64,000 bases of DNA from Narthecium ossifragum. Lineage: Eukaryota; Streptophyta; Magnoliopsida; Dioscoreales; Nartheciaceae. Position 1 is the first letter of the stretch. Each line of letters starts with the position of its first letter. Positions 12,201-24,639 of the stretch are shown in pieces. The notes under the pieces are model-generated. The model was not told the DNA's origin and did not search any database. It was given only the letters and a program-made list of their open reading frames with translations. The stretch is taken from positions 20,255,851 to 20,319,850 of the forward strand of contig OY986973.1 of NCBI GenBank assembly GCA_963920575.1. Reading direction: 5' to 3'. A program made the translations under genes and the position numbers.

Positions 12201-15200
12201 TAGCTAAATCAACATGTCCTATAGGTGAATGAGAAACATGCTAAGACAAAAACAATAAACTATTTGTGCACCTTAATTATGCTATTCTCCCTGTCCTGCG
12301 GACGTTGACATGTACTCCTCAAAATCTCAGTAACTTGTCGCTCATTTAACTTCTTGGAGTACCTCTGTCCTTCCACAATGTTGCATACCTAGTTCAACAA
12401 ATCCACACCCATCAATTTCCAGCAAGTAAATGCATACAAGTAAGATTAGGTCAAGAAAAAAAGAACAAGGAGTTTACTAACCTCCATGGGCAAATAAGTT
12501 GGTCGGCTATCAGACCCTGCTTGTAAGCATGGCCAAGAGGCATACTTCAGGGGATGATTGTATCGATCCCTGAAGTATTGAGCAACGGATATCCTTGCAC
12601 CCTGCTCATCGACCTGAAACCTACATGAGAATAACACTAGATGTCACTCTCCACAAAATGAGCCAAATCGACAAAGCAAAGCAAGCAAAAAAGGATGATA
12701 TGTACATCAGCTGATTCGCCGCAACGGAGGTTAACCCGCTTATCTTGTAGCGTCGACGTAAATTGCCTGTATGAGTAGCCTCAACCCTGATTCCTCTAAG
12801 TGCTCTCTTTATCTGAGAATTAACAGGACAAGAGAATAAGCATAAGCATAAAGAGAAACACTGAGTGAAATGTAAATGCAAAAGCAAAGGTTAAAACTCT
12901 GTGACTAAACACCGTAATAATTCAACCATCTAAGACACCAAATATGTAAGACTTCAAGACTTAGAATCAAAGAAACAAATCAATTTTAGAGACATGATTA
13001 ATGAACCTCTCAGCAATCAAAAGTAAAATACTTCTAAACCTTGAGTGCATGACAATGAAAAATGCACATCCATGGTCAAATTTTCTAAATTGAATTCAGA
13101 GCAGATTATACCTTTACACGATCAGTGTCAGAAATCGGCCTTGAGAGGTCACGCAAGTTAAGGTATTCCTTCACAAACTGAAGGACACTGATGGCCTTAT
13201 AAAATGATGTTGCTGATATATCTTCATATATAAAAGAACAACAAGCCAGTAAGCACAAAATTCTTGGAAAAAATATGATATATATTTATGTTTAAGTTTT
13301 GCACATCATAACACCTATATTCAAAGACAATCCCATTTGTGTGGGCCGAAGACTCTGATAATAACCCCTCCAACATTCTAGTCCTTCACCAATTTCACCC
13401 GGATCCCCAAACTTAGGGGAGAAGAATGACCTTGCCACAGTGACGTATCTGTGACAAACAAAATAACAGAATTTCAGAATCTGAGACTCGGGAAACCCAG
13501 CCCCTAAGAACCTCAAATACAAAAGCGAAAGTGATGAGACTCATTACTTGTTTGAAGGAGCTTCCCTGAAGACCACATCCAGCACCTGAATAGTTTCTTG
13601 TGGCATATCCATCTGATTCCCTTTTAAAAACTGTGCAAGGTGGTGTAAATCCGCCCTAGTTGCAAACTTGATGGCCACTCTGAATTCATTCCCACGCCTA
13701 TTTAAAATGCCAAACAGATAAGAAGACCAGATAAAGGAGGCAGCATATCCTGCGACAATCTATCAGAGTAAGGAAAGCCAGACCTAGGCTTGCCCTGCTC
13801 CTCTCTTTCAGGCAGCTTGATGACAAACTCCTTAGATTTGAAGGGCAATTCCCCTGCTGTATAAAGGGATTTTCGTCCATCATAAGCAGGTATCAGCCTA
13901 CCCAGATGAGATTCTTTATACAATTTCACAAGCTCAGAAACTATGGCTCGATTAACAGCTCGAGAAGAGACTTCCGGAGTTATGGCAACCTAAACAATAA
14001 AAATTTGTTCAGAAATCATTATAAGAGAAACAACAAACATCCATTCTTCAATTCCAACCAGAAGGCCAACGTTAAATCTATGCAACTCAAAATGAGGATA
14101 ATACCTAAGCATGTAATTCTCTTTGGATAAAGTGCTAAACCCACAAAAGAGCAATCTGGCATAATATCCACTGATCCTGAAAAATCTCTTTGGATAAAAT
14201 GCTGAGCCCAACAAAAACCCAACAAAACAAAGAGACCAAAAAAAAGGAACTAAAGAATAAGTGGACAATGTAAAGAGGAAAATTTCAACGAAATGATTCA
14301 CAACCCTATGGACGTGAGTCACAATACGGATTCAAGTAAGCAAGGCCTAAAGTCAATAAGTTAACAGCAGCTATAAAATAAAAAAAAAAAGACTACAATA
14401 TACGAAAAAAAAGAAGAAAAAAAAGAGATAAGAATACAACACAAACCAGATGCCTACTCACAGGAACTACGCAAAAAGAAACCGTAAAAAGCAGAATAAA
14501 AAGATGAGAAAATCGCTTTTAAGATGGACTCCGGTAACCAATAAAAAACTTATGGATTCAATGGGAAACAAATAGATTTTAATTTTGTACATTATCAGCA
14601 GTATGAAACCGAATTCATACACAGGACCATCAAACTCCAAAAATCTTTGATATGAACAGGAAACAAACCACAAAAATAGTTGGAAAAACGCTGAGTACAC
14701 AATGATAGCAAAACCATTGATTGGAAAAAGTGAAAGAGGTATACGAACCGATCGTTACCGAGAATAGAACATGTAAACATAACGCATAAGAGGCGATAAA
14801 ACGTTTCATGTACCACATTGAGAAGCAGGGGAAACATTCAAATAGATTATGAATGTAAATATAACTATGAACAGGTATTGTGAACTGCGAGATGATCTAA
14901 GAGATCCGATGTAGAAGAACACCATAGAGAAAACAACAAAACACACAAGGGAAAACAACATAAGAACAGAAGAAAAGCACAAATGAAGCAGTTAGAACAA
15001 GAATTAGAGAGAGTCTTACGTCATAGTGGCAGAGATCTTTATCCGCGATAGAGACGAGGAAGTGGTTGGCCCTAACCAGACACTTCCGCCCTAGCGTCCC
15101 ATAACCCGGCCTCGCCGGATGCCTCATTGCTTTGCTCGATGCGGGAGGGAACTGCGCTGCTACAGGCGCCGGAACCACCGCCGATCCCGATACAGGCGAC

Positions 15201-15577
15201 GCCGGTGTCGCAGAGCCAGAGATGGACAAACGCTCGACCTCCTGAGTGGCGGCCACGACGGCCGAAGTCGATGACGAAGGCGCGTCAGCAGGCCTCGGCA
15301 TCTCCTGCGAAGGCGGCTGCTGAGGAGAAGAACCAGGCTGTTCCCTACCGTAGGATGGCGGCACGCCACCAGGGCCATCGCCTCCACCGTCACGACCTCT
15401 GCCCCCTCCGGCGGGACCGCCAGGGCCACGTCCTCCGCGCCCGCCGCCCCGCTGCTGCACCGCTGCGGCATATTGCGGCACCCGTCCGCCGGAGTGCGGG
15501 TCCACGGGGGCGTCACCGCCCACCCGGCCGCGTCCTCCGCCGCCTCCACGGCCGCGTCCTCCGCCGCGACTCGACAT
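9255..15577 (-). CDS. AGO5: Argonaute, AGO5/MEL1 clade, complete 22-exon gene
   Basis: Binds small RNAs and cleaves or silences targets; AGO5/MEL1-clade proteins act mainly in reproductive cells. Exons (complement), all inferred by frame and splice sites: 15577-15020, 13989-13784, 13697-13548, 13448-13315, 13221-13112, 12812-12706, 12620-12482, 12388-12272, 12048-11941, 11859-11788, 11714-11595, 11518-11347, 11267-11146, 11004-10867, 10670-10528, 10451-10389, 10317-10254, 10098-9963, 9890-9817, 9726-9632, 9542-9511, 9427-9255. The sum is 3033 bp, exactly divisible by three (1010 aa). Residues 1-75 are RGG-rich; ArgoN, PAZ, MID and PIWI follow. The slicer residues are D735 (GADVTHP), E776, D821 (YRDGVSEG) and H961 (YYAHLAAF), spaced as in AtAGO1. 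The protein ends [10 protein letters not shown], as in AGO5. The intron after 10528 uses a GC donor (AG/GCAAGT). Intron 1 is about 1 kb. The clade call rests on remembered sequences. Confidence 0.95.
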
Positions 15578-15690
15578 GACTACAGCGAGAGACCAAAGAG
15601 AGCAAGAGAGAGAGAGAAGAATAGCGCAACTATACACTAGTACAATAATAATGATAATAATAAGAGTCAGCTGCAGGGAAAACCCCTAAT

Positions 15691-15700
15691 CTATTTATAG
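15691..15700 (-). promoter_or_regulatory. TATA box of the Argonaute gene
   Basis: On the minus strand this reads CTATAAATAG, a near-ideal plant TATA box. It lies about 115 bp before the ATG (15577-15575), leaving a 5' UTR of roughly 80-90 bp that is rich in CT repeats (GAGA on the plus strand, 15590-15625). Confidence 0.75.
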
Positions 15701-17488
15701 TGGAACCCAAGAGAAAATACTCTTACTTACACGGTTCAGATCATCAACGTCAAAATCCAATCGTGTATTTTATAAGTTAACTCTTACGTTGTTCTATGTG
15801 AATCTTATATGGTTAATGTGATTACCATACCAAGTGACAGGAGCCCCACTATTCTATGATATGATTTATTAGATGAGATTTATTTAGATTTTATTCATCA
15901 AAATCCCATTACCTATGTTATCATCATACTATGATTATATCGTCCGAGAATGTCCTAGGTGATAATCCTAATTAATGGGGGTTTAGTGAGAAGGAGTTAT
16001 TGGGTGGTTATTAAGATGAGGTTAGTGATTATCCTGTGATGTGGCATAGGACACAACTAGTTTATGATGTGATTTAGAATAAAGTTTTGCATACATGAAC
16101 GCGTGGTATAATCACTATAGATTCTATCATCCGATACTAATGGACTATCGATACTAATGGACTAGATCAATGAAATTGAATTATACTAATGTAATACACG
16201 TGTTAAGTGGACATGTACATAATTCAGTGTTCGATGATGATTTATTAGATGATATTTATTGATATTAATATGATGATGATAATATGGAAAAACCGTACCG
16301 CCGATTTTGAAATAAAAAGGATACGGTTTGTTTCTTGATCAACAAGTCTGCGTTGAAGTAGCTGGACCGACGAGTCCCACGCGGAGCCCACGACGCTTTA
16401 CCGACGGGACCACTCGCCCCCGTTGATATAGGCGTCGTGGCGGGAATTTTGGGCGGGCGCTGCGGCCTTATTTTTATGACGCTTTTACCCTCTCTAAATC
16501 CTCTAATAACCCCCCCCCCCCCGATAGTAGTAATAGTCCTCGCTTCGGTGACTTCTCCTAGAGGCAACCTTCTGCTCTCGCGTCACCGGACAGTGACCGC
16601 ACCGTACACCACGTTCCTGCGGTGTAACGGAAGAAGTGGCTGCGAGGGGGGACCACACGGACCACGCCGCGTAACGGATTCCGGTAACCGAACCCGCCCC
16701 GGCACCTGGCGGTGACCCGATCCCGGATGATGATGGACGATGATGCGATTGATCGGGAGCGTATGTATGCGTCACGCATACACGCATGCATGGGTGAGAT
16801 CAGATTGCGGCGGAGCATCCTCTTTGGGAAACGTGTTTCCGCCGTATATATGATGATGGCCTTGGACTTGGATGGGCTTTCGATGCATCGATTCTCGTTC
16901 TTTTCACGGATTTGGAAACAACAGCCTGGATACATATAAATGAGGGTGGTCAGGTAGGACGTCCCTAAATCAGAAGCTAAAATTTTGAAAGAAAAAAAAT
17001 TAAAAAGCTGACAACAAAAATGTTCAGTGGTTGTGTGTTTTGGGGTTATATATTTTCTACCATGGTTTGGTCCAGCGGTTTGGTTATTTAATGCTTTTTT
17101 TGGAAAATGGTGGGGGGATCCTCTGAACTTGCACTGGAGGTTATCTGAGGGAGGGTTGTTGTTATTAATTGAATTTTACTTTGTATTCTTCAAAGATTTC
17201 AATTCAGAGATTAGGGGGGTGTAAATCAGTGACTATCATCGAGATGTTGTGACACGGCGCCTTTGTTCCGGGGGATTAGGATCCCACGTTTGGTTCACCC
17301 TATATCATTGGCATGGGATTAAATATGGGGATATATTCTCCGGTTCGATTTGAGTGTAAAGACCTAAATTACCCTCTATTGTTTAATAATTATGTAATGT
17401 ACGGGAGGGGAAAATTGTATTTTGATATCTTTTTTATAACTTTCCTTCACTTCTAATGGAAGTAATGTGGGCCGGTGTACCCGGAACC
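15701..17488. other. Argonaute upstream region with Helitron-like end and a GC-rich patch
   Basis: No gene is supported here. Positions 16033-16060 look like a degraded Helitron 3' end (CCTGTGATGTGGCATAGG then CTAG before T). A GC-rich patch at 16330-16730 contains a run of about twelve C (16510-16522) and overlapping ORFs of odd composition that I do not trust. The first few hundred bases probably belong to the Argonaute promoter. Confidence 0.45.
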
Positions 17489-17491
17489 TTA

Positions 17492-17742
17492 GGCCCCGTT
17501 TGGTATGGGAATATCAAACGGGAATAAGGATTCAATGAGGGAATATTCCTACCCAATTCCACTACTTATTTCACACTTTATTCCCCAAACACATTTCCTT
17601 ATTCAAAGTAATCATTACAAAGTTATTCCCACTTTTCACTCTACTTTTTCCTTATTCCAAGTAATCATTACAAAGTTATTCCCGAAACCGGGAATAAACT
17701 CCCTTAACCCGGAATAAAGTTATTCCCACACCAAACAACCCC
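17492..17742. mobile_element. Harbinger/Tourist-like MITE
   Basis: The ends are inverted: GGCCCCGTTTGGTATGGGAATA at the left against GGGGTTGTTTGGTGTGGGAATA (right end, other strand). TTA precedes the left end; the right flank reads TAC, so the target duplication is imperfect. Inside, the unit CAAAGTAATCATTACAAAG occurs twice. The larger element at 26232-27741 contains related CCAAGTAATCATTAC units, so the two belong to one family. Confidence 0.7.
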
Positions 17743-18172
17743 TACTTCTAATGGAACCGGTGTTGGGCTCGTGTCCTCGTGACGGTATGTGTCGTGGTGA
17801 ATACGGTTAGATCTAATTTTAGAAAAAAATCTAGTTCTAAAGTTGAATGCTGTTGATAAAGATTTAATGAAAAAAATTCATTTGGCATTACATAAATCCT
17901 TATATGGCTATGCAAATGGTATACAACCAAACCAACCCAATCGTTAAATAGTTAATCAAGAACCAAAGCCTATGGTACACAAATAATAACATTTACGTCA
18001 CAATGGTGGTTTAATAATGAGGGACATCAATAACAAAAATCTTTGCATCAAGGAACTCTAGTCTTGTTATAATTTCTTATTCACTTCTCTAGCGTCTTGC
18101 TATATATACAAACCATGATAATCTGTAGACAATCGTTTGCTTTTGAGTTATTTTTAGTTCTAATAGTTGCAT

Positions 18173-18480
18173 TGTTACACCCCGACCTAGAAAACACATT
18201 CAGTCTGGGGCATGACAGTTCCTAATCTATGCAATCCATCCGTGGTGCATTTATACAACAATTATCACAACTAATTTAAGCAATTTATCTGAGGCTAAAA
18301 CTGTAATCTGCAATATTAAACCAAAATGTACTGAAACAATATTATCAAAACTCTTCGAAGAGGGAAATTATACATTTATATAATTCTCGAATGATGTCTA
18401 TGTACAAAAACCGCCAAAAGTGCGGTGGAGTCCCTAGAAACCTCAAACGGCTCTAGAAGTCAACGCGGCAACAAAAATTG
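18173..18480. mobile_element. Diverged LTR fragment, TGT(C/T)AC(G/A)CCCCGACC family, copy 2
   Basis: The block opens TGTTACACCCCGACCTAG and shares an inner GAGGGAAATTATACATTTA and CTCTAGAA with the block at 3134. I cannot find a matching target duplication or a clean right end, so the extent is approximate. Confidence 0.45.
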
Positions 18481-20665
18481 ATTCGCTAGAAGCTACGGAA
18501 GCATTGGCGTCTGCACCTGCAAATGTAGCGTCGTCATCGTCTTTCTCGCGATCGGCGGCTCGAGAAAAGAAGCGAAAGAGGTTTGGGGTTAAGATTGCCT
18601 ATTTATAGGTATTAGGTTTAGGGCTTATTAATGAGGATTTTGCTAAAAAAAACCCCTACGAAGAGTGCTATTTGCATATAGGTCCTCAATTTACATACAA
18701 GTCCTCACAACCAATAATCATAAGTACAACCACCATCATAAAAACAAAAACCCACTAATAAACAATTGTTCTCAAGAAAGTAAGTGATGGCCAAAGTTGG
18801 AAGCAAAGAACAAACTTGTAACCAAACCCAGCCTCTCGAAGCTGCTGCTACAACACCATCTTCGGCCGCTCGAGCTTGGGGAACTCTGTATAAATCCAAA
18901 GGACTTGAGAAGACCAAGCATTTTCTCAAAGCGATTCATCGCAACTCAAAGTAGAGACGAAGAAAAACATGAATGTGATGTAACGAATAAAAGAAATTTA
19001 AACTCGCATAACCCATGAGCTTCTTCCAAACGCGCGAGAGAACTTCCGGCTGGTCTCCACATCCACTGCAAGAACAGAGCAATCAGGAGACCCTGTTAAG
19101 ATTGATGCAAAGAATACACTGCTAAATACAAATTCAATTTTAAACTAAATATCATCAAAACTTATAGACGAAAAGATCATTATCACGCCCTAAATCAACG
19201 AAACGTTCCCTACATGATTCATGATGGACACCAATTTCCAACAACATAACCAACAAATTCCAATATATTTATACCAAAAACTAAATTTTAGCAATCAAAC
19301 ATTAACAAATAGCAATCATAGCTTTTTCTTAATCAAAGATAAGTGTAAAGAACCAAGAACAAAATCGATTGCGGACGACTTCGAAAATCGATACCTTTGG
19401 GTTTGTGAATTGGCGGCTTAGTAGTAACTTGTATATGGAAAGTAATTTGTACAAGTTACTTTTCACTGGTTTATTTCCATTGGTTTAATCTGGAAAGTAA
19501 CTTACTTTCCATTAGGTAGTTACTTTCCACTGGGAATACAAACAGTCACTAAGAATATGAACAATCACTGGAAGGGTATTTTAGTATTAAAAAAAAACGT
19601 TTGCCCTGAATGCACTACACAAACTAAGAATATGAACAGTCATTGGAAGGGTATTTTGGGTAAATATTTCCTTCTCGAAGTCCTAAATGTCAATTAAAAT
19701 CCCCGAATAAATAGAGGCCCCTGAAAAGATAGTTGTTGGTTATTCTTAAATAAATACATGTATACAGAACCATTTAGAACTGCAAGGTTGAGTCCATTGT
19801 CTTTAAAAACTGATTACACATATTAAAATACTAGATCTTAGGTTAAAATTTTACTTTAAAAATATTGATAGAGACCATAGGATATTCCGTCAATTGGCGG
19901 TCAGCATAATCAAAACAAGTTTGATATTGGGTGTCCTTCAAAATCTTGATATTGATGACATCTTGACGATGATAAAAGCTCAAGTGGCAATGCCCTATAA
20001 AAGAAGGGTTTAAATGACAGACAATTATGATTGAGAATGCCCCTTTGCTCCAACTGGTGGCCGGAAGAATCCATTTTTTTTCTCCTCAATAATAGGAGAA
20101 ATTATTCAGAGGGACCTTGGCACGATGTCAGTCCTAAACGACTCATGAGTCTTTTTTAATCCACATCTTTATCACTTATTACGTCAACAAAACAATTTTG
20201 ACTACAAACGATATTAGATGAAAAAGAATTTTTGATTTCATTCAAGAGTAAGATAAATTGATATCAAATCTTAGATAAAATTTACCAAAATTGTTTTGAT
20301 GACGTGGCAAATAATATGACATGGATTAAGAAAATTCTTATGTGTCATTAAATTTATAAAGCTCGGCGGGGACTGATGTGGTGTCAAGCTTGCGCTAAAA
20401 GCCAAAGCCCAAAAAAAGTTGGTCTTTTTTAGTTTTGTTTACATAGTGGCATAGTCAAGCAATCGAGGACATGAGAAGAAGGGGTTGTTGATCCAAGCAA
20501 GTAAAGAAGATGGGAGGAAGGCAGCTCTGGTCAATCTGTCGGTAGAGGTGGAAAGAGAGAGGAGCTGGAAAGCAGGAGAAAGCAACCATAGGTTGAGGAA
20601 AGAGAGAGTGAAAGGAGGAGTTTGGGTACATAAAAGGAAGAGAGACAGATGATAATAATAATATA
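18481..20665. other. Gene-poor spacer with a 55-codon ORF and palindromic repeat
   Basis: An ATG ORF of 55 codons lies at 18787-18954 (+), beginning MAKVGSKEQTCNQTQPLEAA and ending KTKHFLKAIHRNSK. I do not recognise it and it may be chance. At 19430-19560 GGAAAGTAA and TTACTTTCC alternate, including a near-palindrome at 19490-19510, as in a small foldback element. GAATATGAACA(A/G)TCA(C/T)TGGAAGGG occurs twice (about 19552 and 19627). Nothing else is supported. Confidence 0.4.
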
Positions 20666-21152
20666 TCTATTATATAAATGCTCAATTCAAATTAAATCCG
20701 GATACTATGAAATTTAAGAATATCAAGGCATGTGATATATATATATATCATCCCTGTATGGAGAGATGATTATAACTTAACAAATCGGTTGTCCTACGTG
20801 GAGCCTATGTAGAGAGGGTTATCCTACGTGGAGGGGATAGTAGGGGAGGGAAGGAAGTTAGTGGGGGATAGTGGGGATTATTGAGGAGTTATTAAGGGAG
20901 TTGGAAAGAGAGAGTGATTACCCTGTCATGTGACAGTGGGACTTACTAGTCATCCTTATATAGGAGCATGGTTATAAGTTAATCTTTTATTGTCCTATTG
21001 GCATCCTATGTGACAGGGTTTATCCTATATGATTGTTGATGTGGAGGGGGTAATAGTGGGGGAGGGGGGGAGTTAGGGGGGTTAGTAGGGAGTTATGAGG
21101 AAGGTGAGGTGAGATGGTGGTTACCCTGCCATGTGGCAGGGGATAGGACTAG
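20666..21152 (+). mobile_element. Non-autonomous Helitron with two 3' termini
   Basis: The 5' end is inferred at TCTATTATATAAATGC after an A. The 3' end carries the Helitron signature: a hairpin CCTGCCATGTGGCAGG (21125-21140), a short spacer, then CTAG followed by T (21149-21153). A second, internal terminus has CCTGTCATGTGACAG (20922-20936) and CTAG/T (20946-20950). The segments 20769-20950 and 20968-21152 are related (both start TTATAA(C/G)TTAA and share TCCTA(C/T)GTGG-like units), so the 3' half is duplicated in tandem. Relatives end at 16060 and 59020. Confidence 0.75.
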
Positions 21153-21449
21153 TATATATATATGATTAGAGTGATGTTATAAATATTATGAAATTTAGAT
21201 CCAACAGATGACCCATTGAGACCCGCCCTAAGAAACTTTGCCCGCTTTGGAATGTTCCAGGAAGCGGAAGGCGGGGATATCAGATTAGCACTAAGGAATT
21301 AGTAGCTGAGGCTTTAATTGAAGCACATCATAGAGGACCAGCCGACCAGCATCGAAAAGAGCTTGGTGGTGTTGTCAAAAAGAAGCTAGTGTTATATTAT
21401 GTAACACGTATAGATAGATGATAAAGAGAACTTGCATCCTTAGTTCACC

Positions 21450-22340
21450 TTTTTTTTTTTTTTTAGCAATTCAGCTAAGAGGCTTGTATGAGATTATAGA
21501 AGCTCAGAACTAGTCCGTTACAAGCTTACAAGCTTACAAGCTTACTTCAAAAAAGTACACCACCAATAAAAAGAAACCCCAACCAAACCTTATATCAATA
21601 GATATAATAAGACCACCACAACTAGAAGGAATAGAAACCAAATTATATCATCAAAAACACAAACTAGAATCTCAGAAATTAAGAGGCCAGTCCCATGTTG
21701 TCTCAGATCCAGGTGCAAAGACCCACAAGCGTGACCAGCGACGACTTGTAGCAAAATCCGCCAGTTTTTTTACTTGACCTTCCATATCACGATGCACAGA
21801 TCTAAAGATTGAAATCGTGAGATGCACTGAGAGGCTACAAATATCTCTCAAAAGCCCACAAAATTCTACCTGCCATGAGAACCGCCCATTAATACAACCG
21901 ATCAAAAAGGAGCTGTCTGACTCCACCATATATTTTCCATAGCCAAGCTCTCCCGCAACCTGAATAGCTCGCTTAATTCCCTTAAGACGAGCTTCCGTAC
22001 TTGAGTTGGCTTCAATATATTCTGACACAGCAGCCCAAATCGACCCATTTTCACGCTTATGTAAGACTCCCAAGCATGCAGATTGATTAACAACCCTGAA
22101 AGAGCCATGTGACTGAGCAATACATATATCTTTACGATGGTTAACAACAATCTCTTTAAAGTCAAAAGTCAGATAATTGTGATCATATTCTCTAACCAAT
22201 CTTTGAACCCGTAAGAACAGAACCTAAACATCCACTTTTTCTTCTTTGAAAACAGCATCGCTCCGAGCAGCAGCCCAAATGGCCCACAAGCCAAAGCCAA
22301 AGCCGAAGCATTCTTCGCATATAAGTAAGGTAACGTGAGG
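21450..22340 (-). pseudogene. 5'-truncated LINE, RNase H-like 3' end
   Basis: A 15-base T run at 21450-21464 is the poly(A) tail of a minus-strand retroposon. Next to it an open 175-codon stretch (21672-22199) carries an RVT_3/RNase H-like domain: ACLGVLHKRENGSIW, then NSSTEARLKGIKRAIQVA and MVESDSSFLIGCINGRFSW. Further upstream, in another frame, AIWAAARSDAVFKEEKVDV resembles the segment that joins the zf-RVT and RNase H parts of plant L1 proteins. No reverse transcriptase core is present, so it is a 5'-truncated copy. Confidence 0.75.
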
Positions 22341-22707
22341 AACGAATAAAGGTCGGCTTTTCCCGGTCTTGCTTTGCAGATGATACAAACTACAAATTAG
22401 GGAATGTTGTCATGTGAGTCATTCAAGAGTGCGCTGGAAACTAATAAGAGGTGGAGAAAGTTAAGAATCATCAGAAGCTTCCTTAAATTTTTCCGAAAGT
22501 CCTCTCCTTCTCTTTGTTCCTTTCTTATTAGTTAAGATAAGAGAACAGAATTCTCCTCTTGAGTTATGATGAGCTGCTAACCTATTCGGAGTAGGACTGT
22601 TGTCCACATTGGCTCCTAACCGGACCACCACTTCTCTTCTCCAGGCGAAAGCCCGGCCCGGTCGGCGAATTAGCCCGTATGCGCTAGATTAATTGGGTTA
22701 CTTGGGT
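22341..22707. other. Spacer before the tandem duplication
   Basis: I see no gene. Mixed sequence leads up to the first copy of the duplicated segment. Confidence 0.35.
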
Positions 22708-23467
22708 ATGATGTGCCAACCCAACCCATTTGCAGGGCCAACTATTAAAGGTCGGTTCAATTGCCATAAGCCCAGAAATGCATGGCCACTGTACACCACA
22801 GCCCTTGTGCTGTGGTTGTGGCGCGGCCCGGATGACTATAATCAAATTGGCCCAAAATGGTCTCGCTTGATTAAGAGGTCAAATTTGTTTTAGCCTTTTT
22901 CAAAAGCAAAAGAAGACCATTTTTTTGGCAGCAGATAGAGCTTCATTCATTCATTCATTCATGGGCCTCCTCCTACAAGCGTCAGCGTCAGCGTCACTGT
23001 AAACATCCGATGCTCTCAAACCCTAGGCGAAAGAAACTTTCATCCTTGGCAATTGTTTGAATAGTCAGTCAAAAAAATCAAGACGGACTCACTAGCCTGC
23101 ATGTCCTTTACGGTGTGATCCTTTGGATTTGGATTTGGATTATCACTTGTCCTAGTATTACTTTGTTTTTTTTTCTTTGTCCTTTTTGTGACCTCAGCCC
23201 AGCCTCTCTGGCTCAATTAATCAGGACAAAAACAAACAAAGCCTCTTCCCTTGTCTCTTTCCTCTCAATTCTCTTTCACTCACTTGGCCGCGTGACATTT
23301 TCTTTGTGGTGATATAGGTGTTAGAAAAAAGCTTAAAAACTATATAATAGTGTATTGAGTAGTTTGAAAAGTATAGCCTGCCGGCTAGCTATATTAAGCA
23401 TGCCATGCCAATATGCCATGCCGGCTAGCTATATTAAGCATGCCATGCCAATATGCCATGCCGGCTA

Positions 23468-23990
23468 TAAAGATGGCAAAATTAATCGCTCCGCTGAATA
23501 ACCGACCCGATCCGCACCGATGGGGACGGGTATGATATAGATTTTTTACCCGTGGATACGGGTATGGTTTACAAATTTAAAATCCGCGCGGGTACGGGGC
23601 GGATTATGGTATTGGGTAATATCCGCCCCGCCCCGCCCCTAAATGTTGGTTTGGTGGATTTTAGAGAGTCTATTTTTATAATAATACTCTAATAAAGACT
23701 AATTGTTGATGACCGTTTGATGGATTTAGATTTTAAAGACCGAATGTTAATGATAGTTTGGTGGATTTAGATTTAGATTTTAGAGACTTAATGTTAATTG
23801 AATGATTTTTTTTAGGTTTTGCGGATAACCGCGGGTTGCGGGTAATATCCGCGTACCCGCGGGGATGGTTATGGTCTGCGATTTCTATTATCCGCGCGAG
23901 GACGGGGGCGGTGCGGGTATGGGCGGAGGAGTGCGGGGACGGGGATGGATATTTCGATATCCACCCTGATCCGCCCCGTTGCCATCACTA
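23468..23990. mobile_element. hAT-type MITE (8-bp TSD)
   Basis: The ends are TAAAGATGGCAA and TTGCCATCACTA, the inverted GATGGCAA type seen in plant hAT MITEs. The flanks are GCCGGCTA (23460-23467) and GCAGGCTA (23991-23998), an 8-bp duplication with one mismatch. The empty site is in copy 2 at about 28430 (CCGGCTAAAAC). The inside is rich in CGGGGACGGG-type repeats. Confidence 0.85.
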
Positions 23991-24639
23991 GCAGGCTACA
24001 ACTATAATATAGGTATTAGAAATAGTTTATATATATATATATATAGTGTATTGAGTAACAACTATAATGTATTTTAGAATTTTCCGTTTTACAAAGTACA
24101 GCATGGTTGGTCCTAAAATAGAAAATCAAAATTTGTCTTGCCTAAAAAAGCCAAAATTTCCATTTTGCAAAGTACAACATGGCAACACTAAAAAGTAGAT
24201 AACAGGAGCACCATGTTGAGCTCTTTTAAATATGCTGGAACATTATTAGAAAAAAGGCTTAAATATGTGTTTCGTCCTTGTGGTTTATGACAAGTTTTTA
24301 TTAAGTCCATATACTTTAAAAATTCCCGATTGAATCCCTAAGTTTTTGTGAACCGGCTTAATTTGGTCCTTCCGTCCATGTGTCGTCCATCGGACTAACG
24401 GCGGCTCGACTGAACCGGCTCAAGAACCGGTCAAAATCGGATCAATTTAACTTATTTTGACTTGCAACGTCGTCTCTTTTCTCCTCTCTGTCTCTCTGCT
24501 CTTTCCCGTCGAGGTTCCCGTCGCGGTTCCCAGCGAGGTGCCCAGCGAGGGCGACGATGAAGCTAGGGTAGATCTTTGAGGGGGTTGTGGCTCGGCGGTA
24601 GTAAGAGATGCTGATTCGCCGGTTGTGGCTCGCATCGTT

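Noticed and set aside
13990..15019. Minus-strand frames rich in Phe and Leu (14019-14837)
   Set aside because: They lie wholly in the first Argonaute intron and look like T-rich intron noise.
15127..15579. 150-codon plus-strand frame opposite Argonaute exon 1, and a 129-codon minus frame (15160-15549)
   Set aside because: Both are shadows of the GC-rich RGG-coding exon 1 in other frames; codon pattern and position match the real Argonaute frame.
16400..16790. GC-rich frames around the poly-C run, possibly a gene upstream of Argonaute
   Set aside because: Frames overlap on both strands, have no known motif and span a 12-C homopolymer; no splice or start context supports a gene.
23115..23312. 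65-codon plus frame treated as a real gene
   Set aside because: Low-complexity start (IWIWI from GGATTT repeats), T-rich, no family; kept only as a finding because its duplicate is also open.
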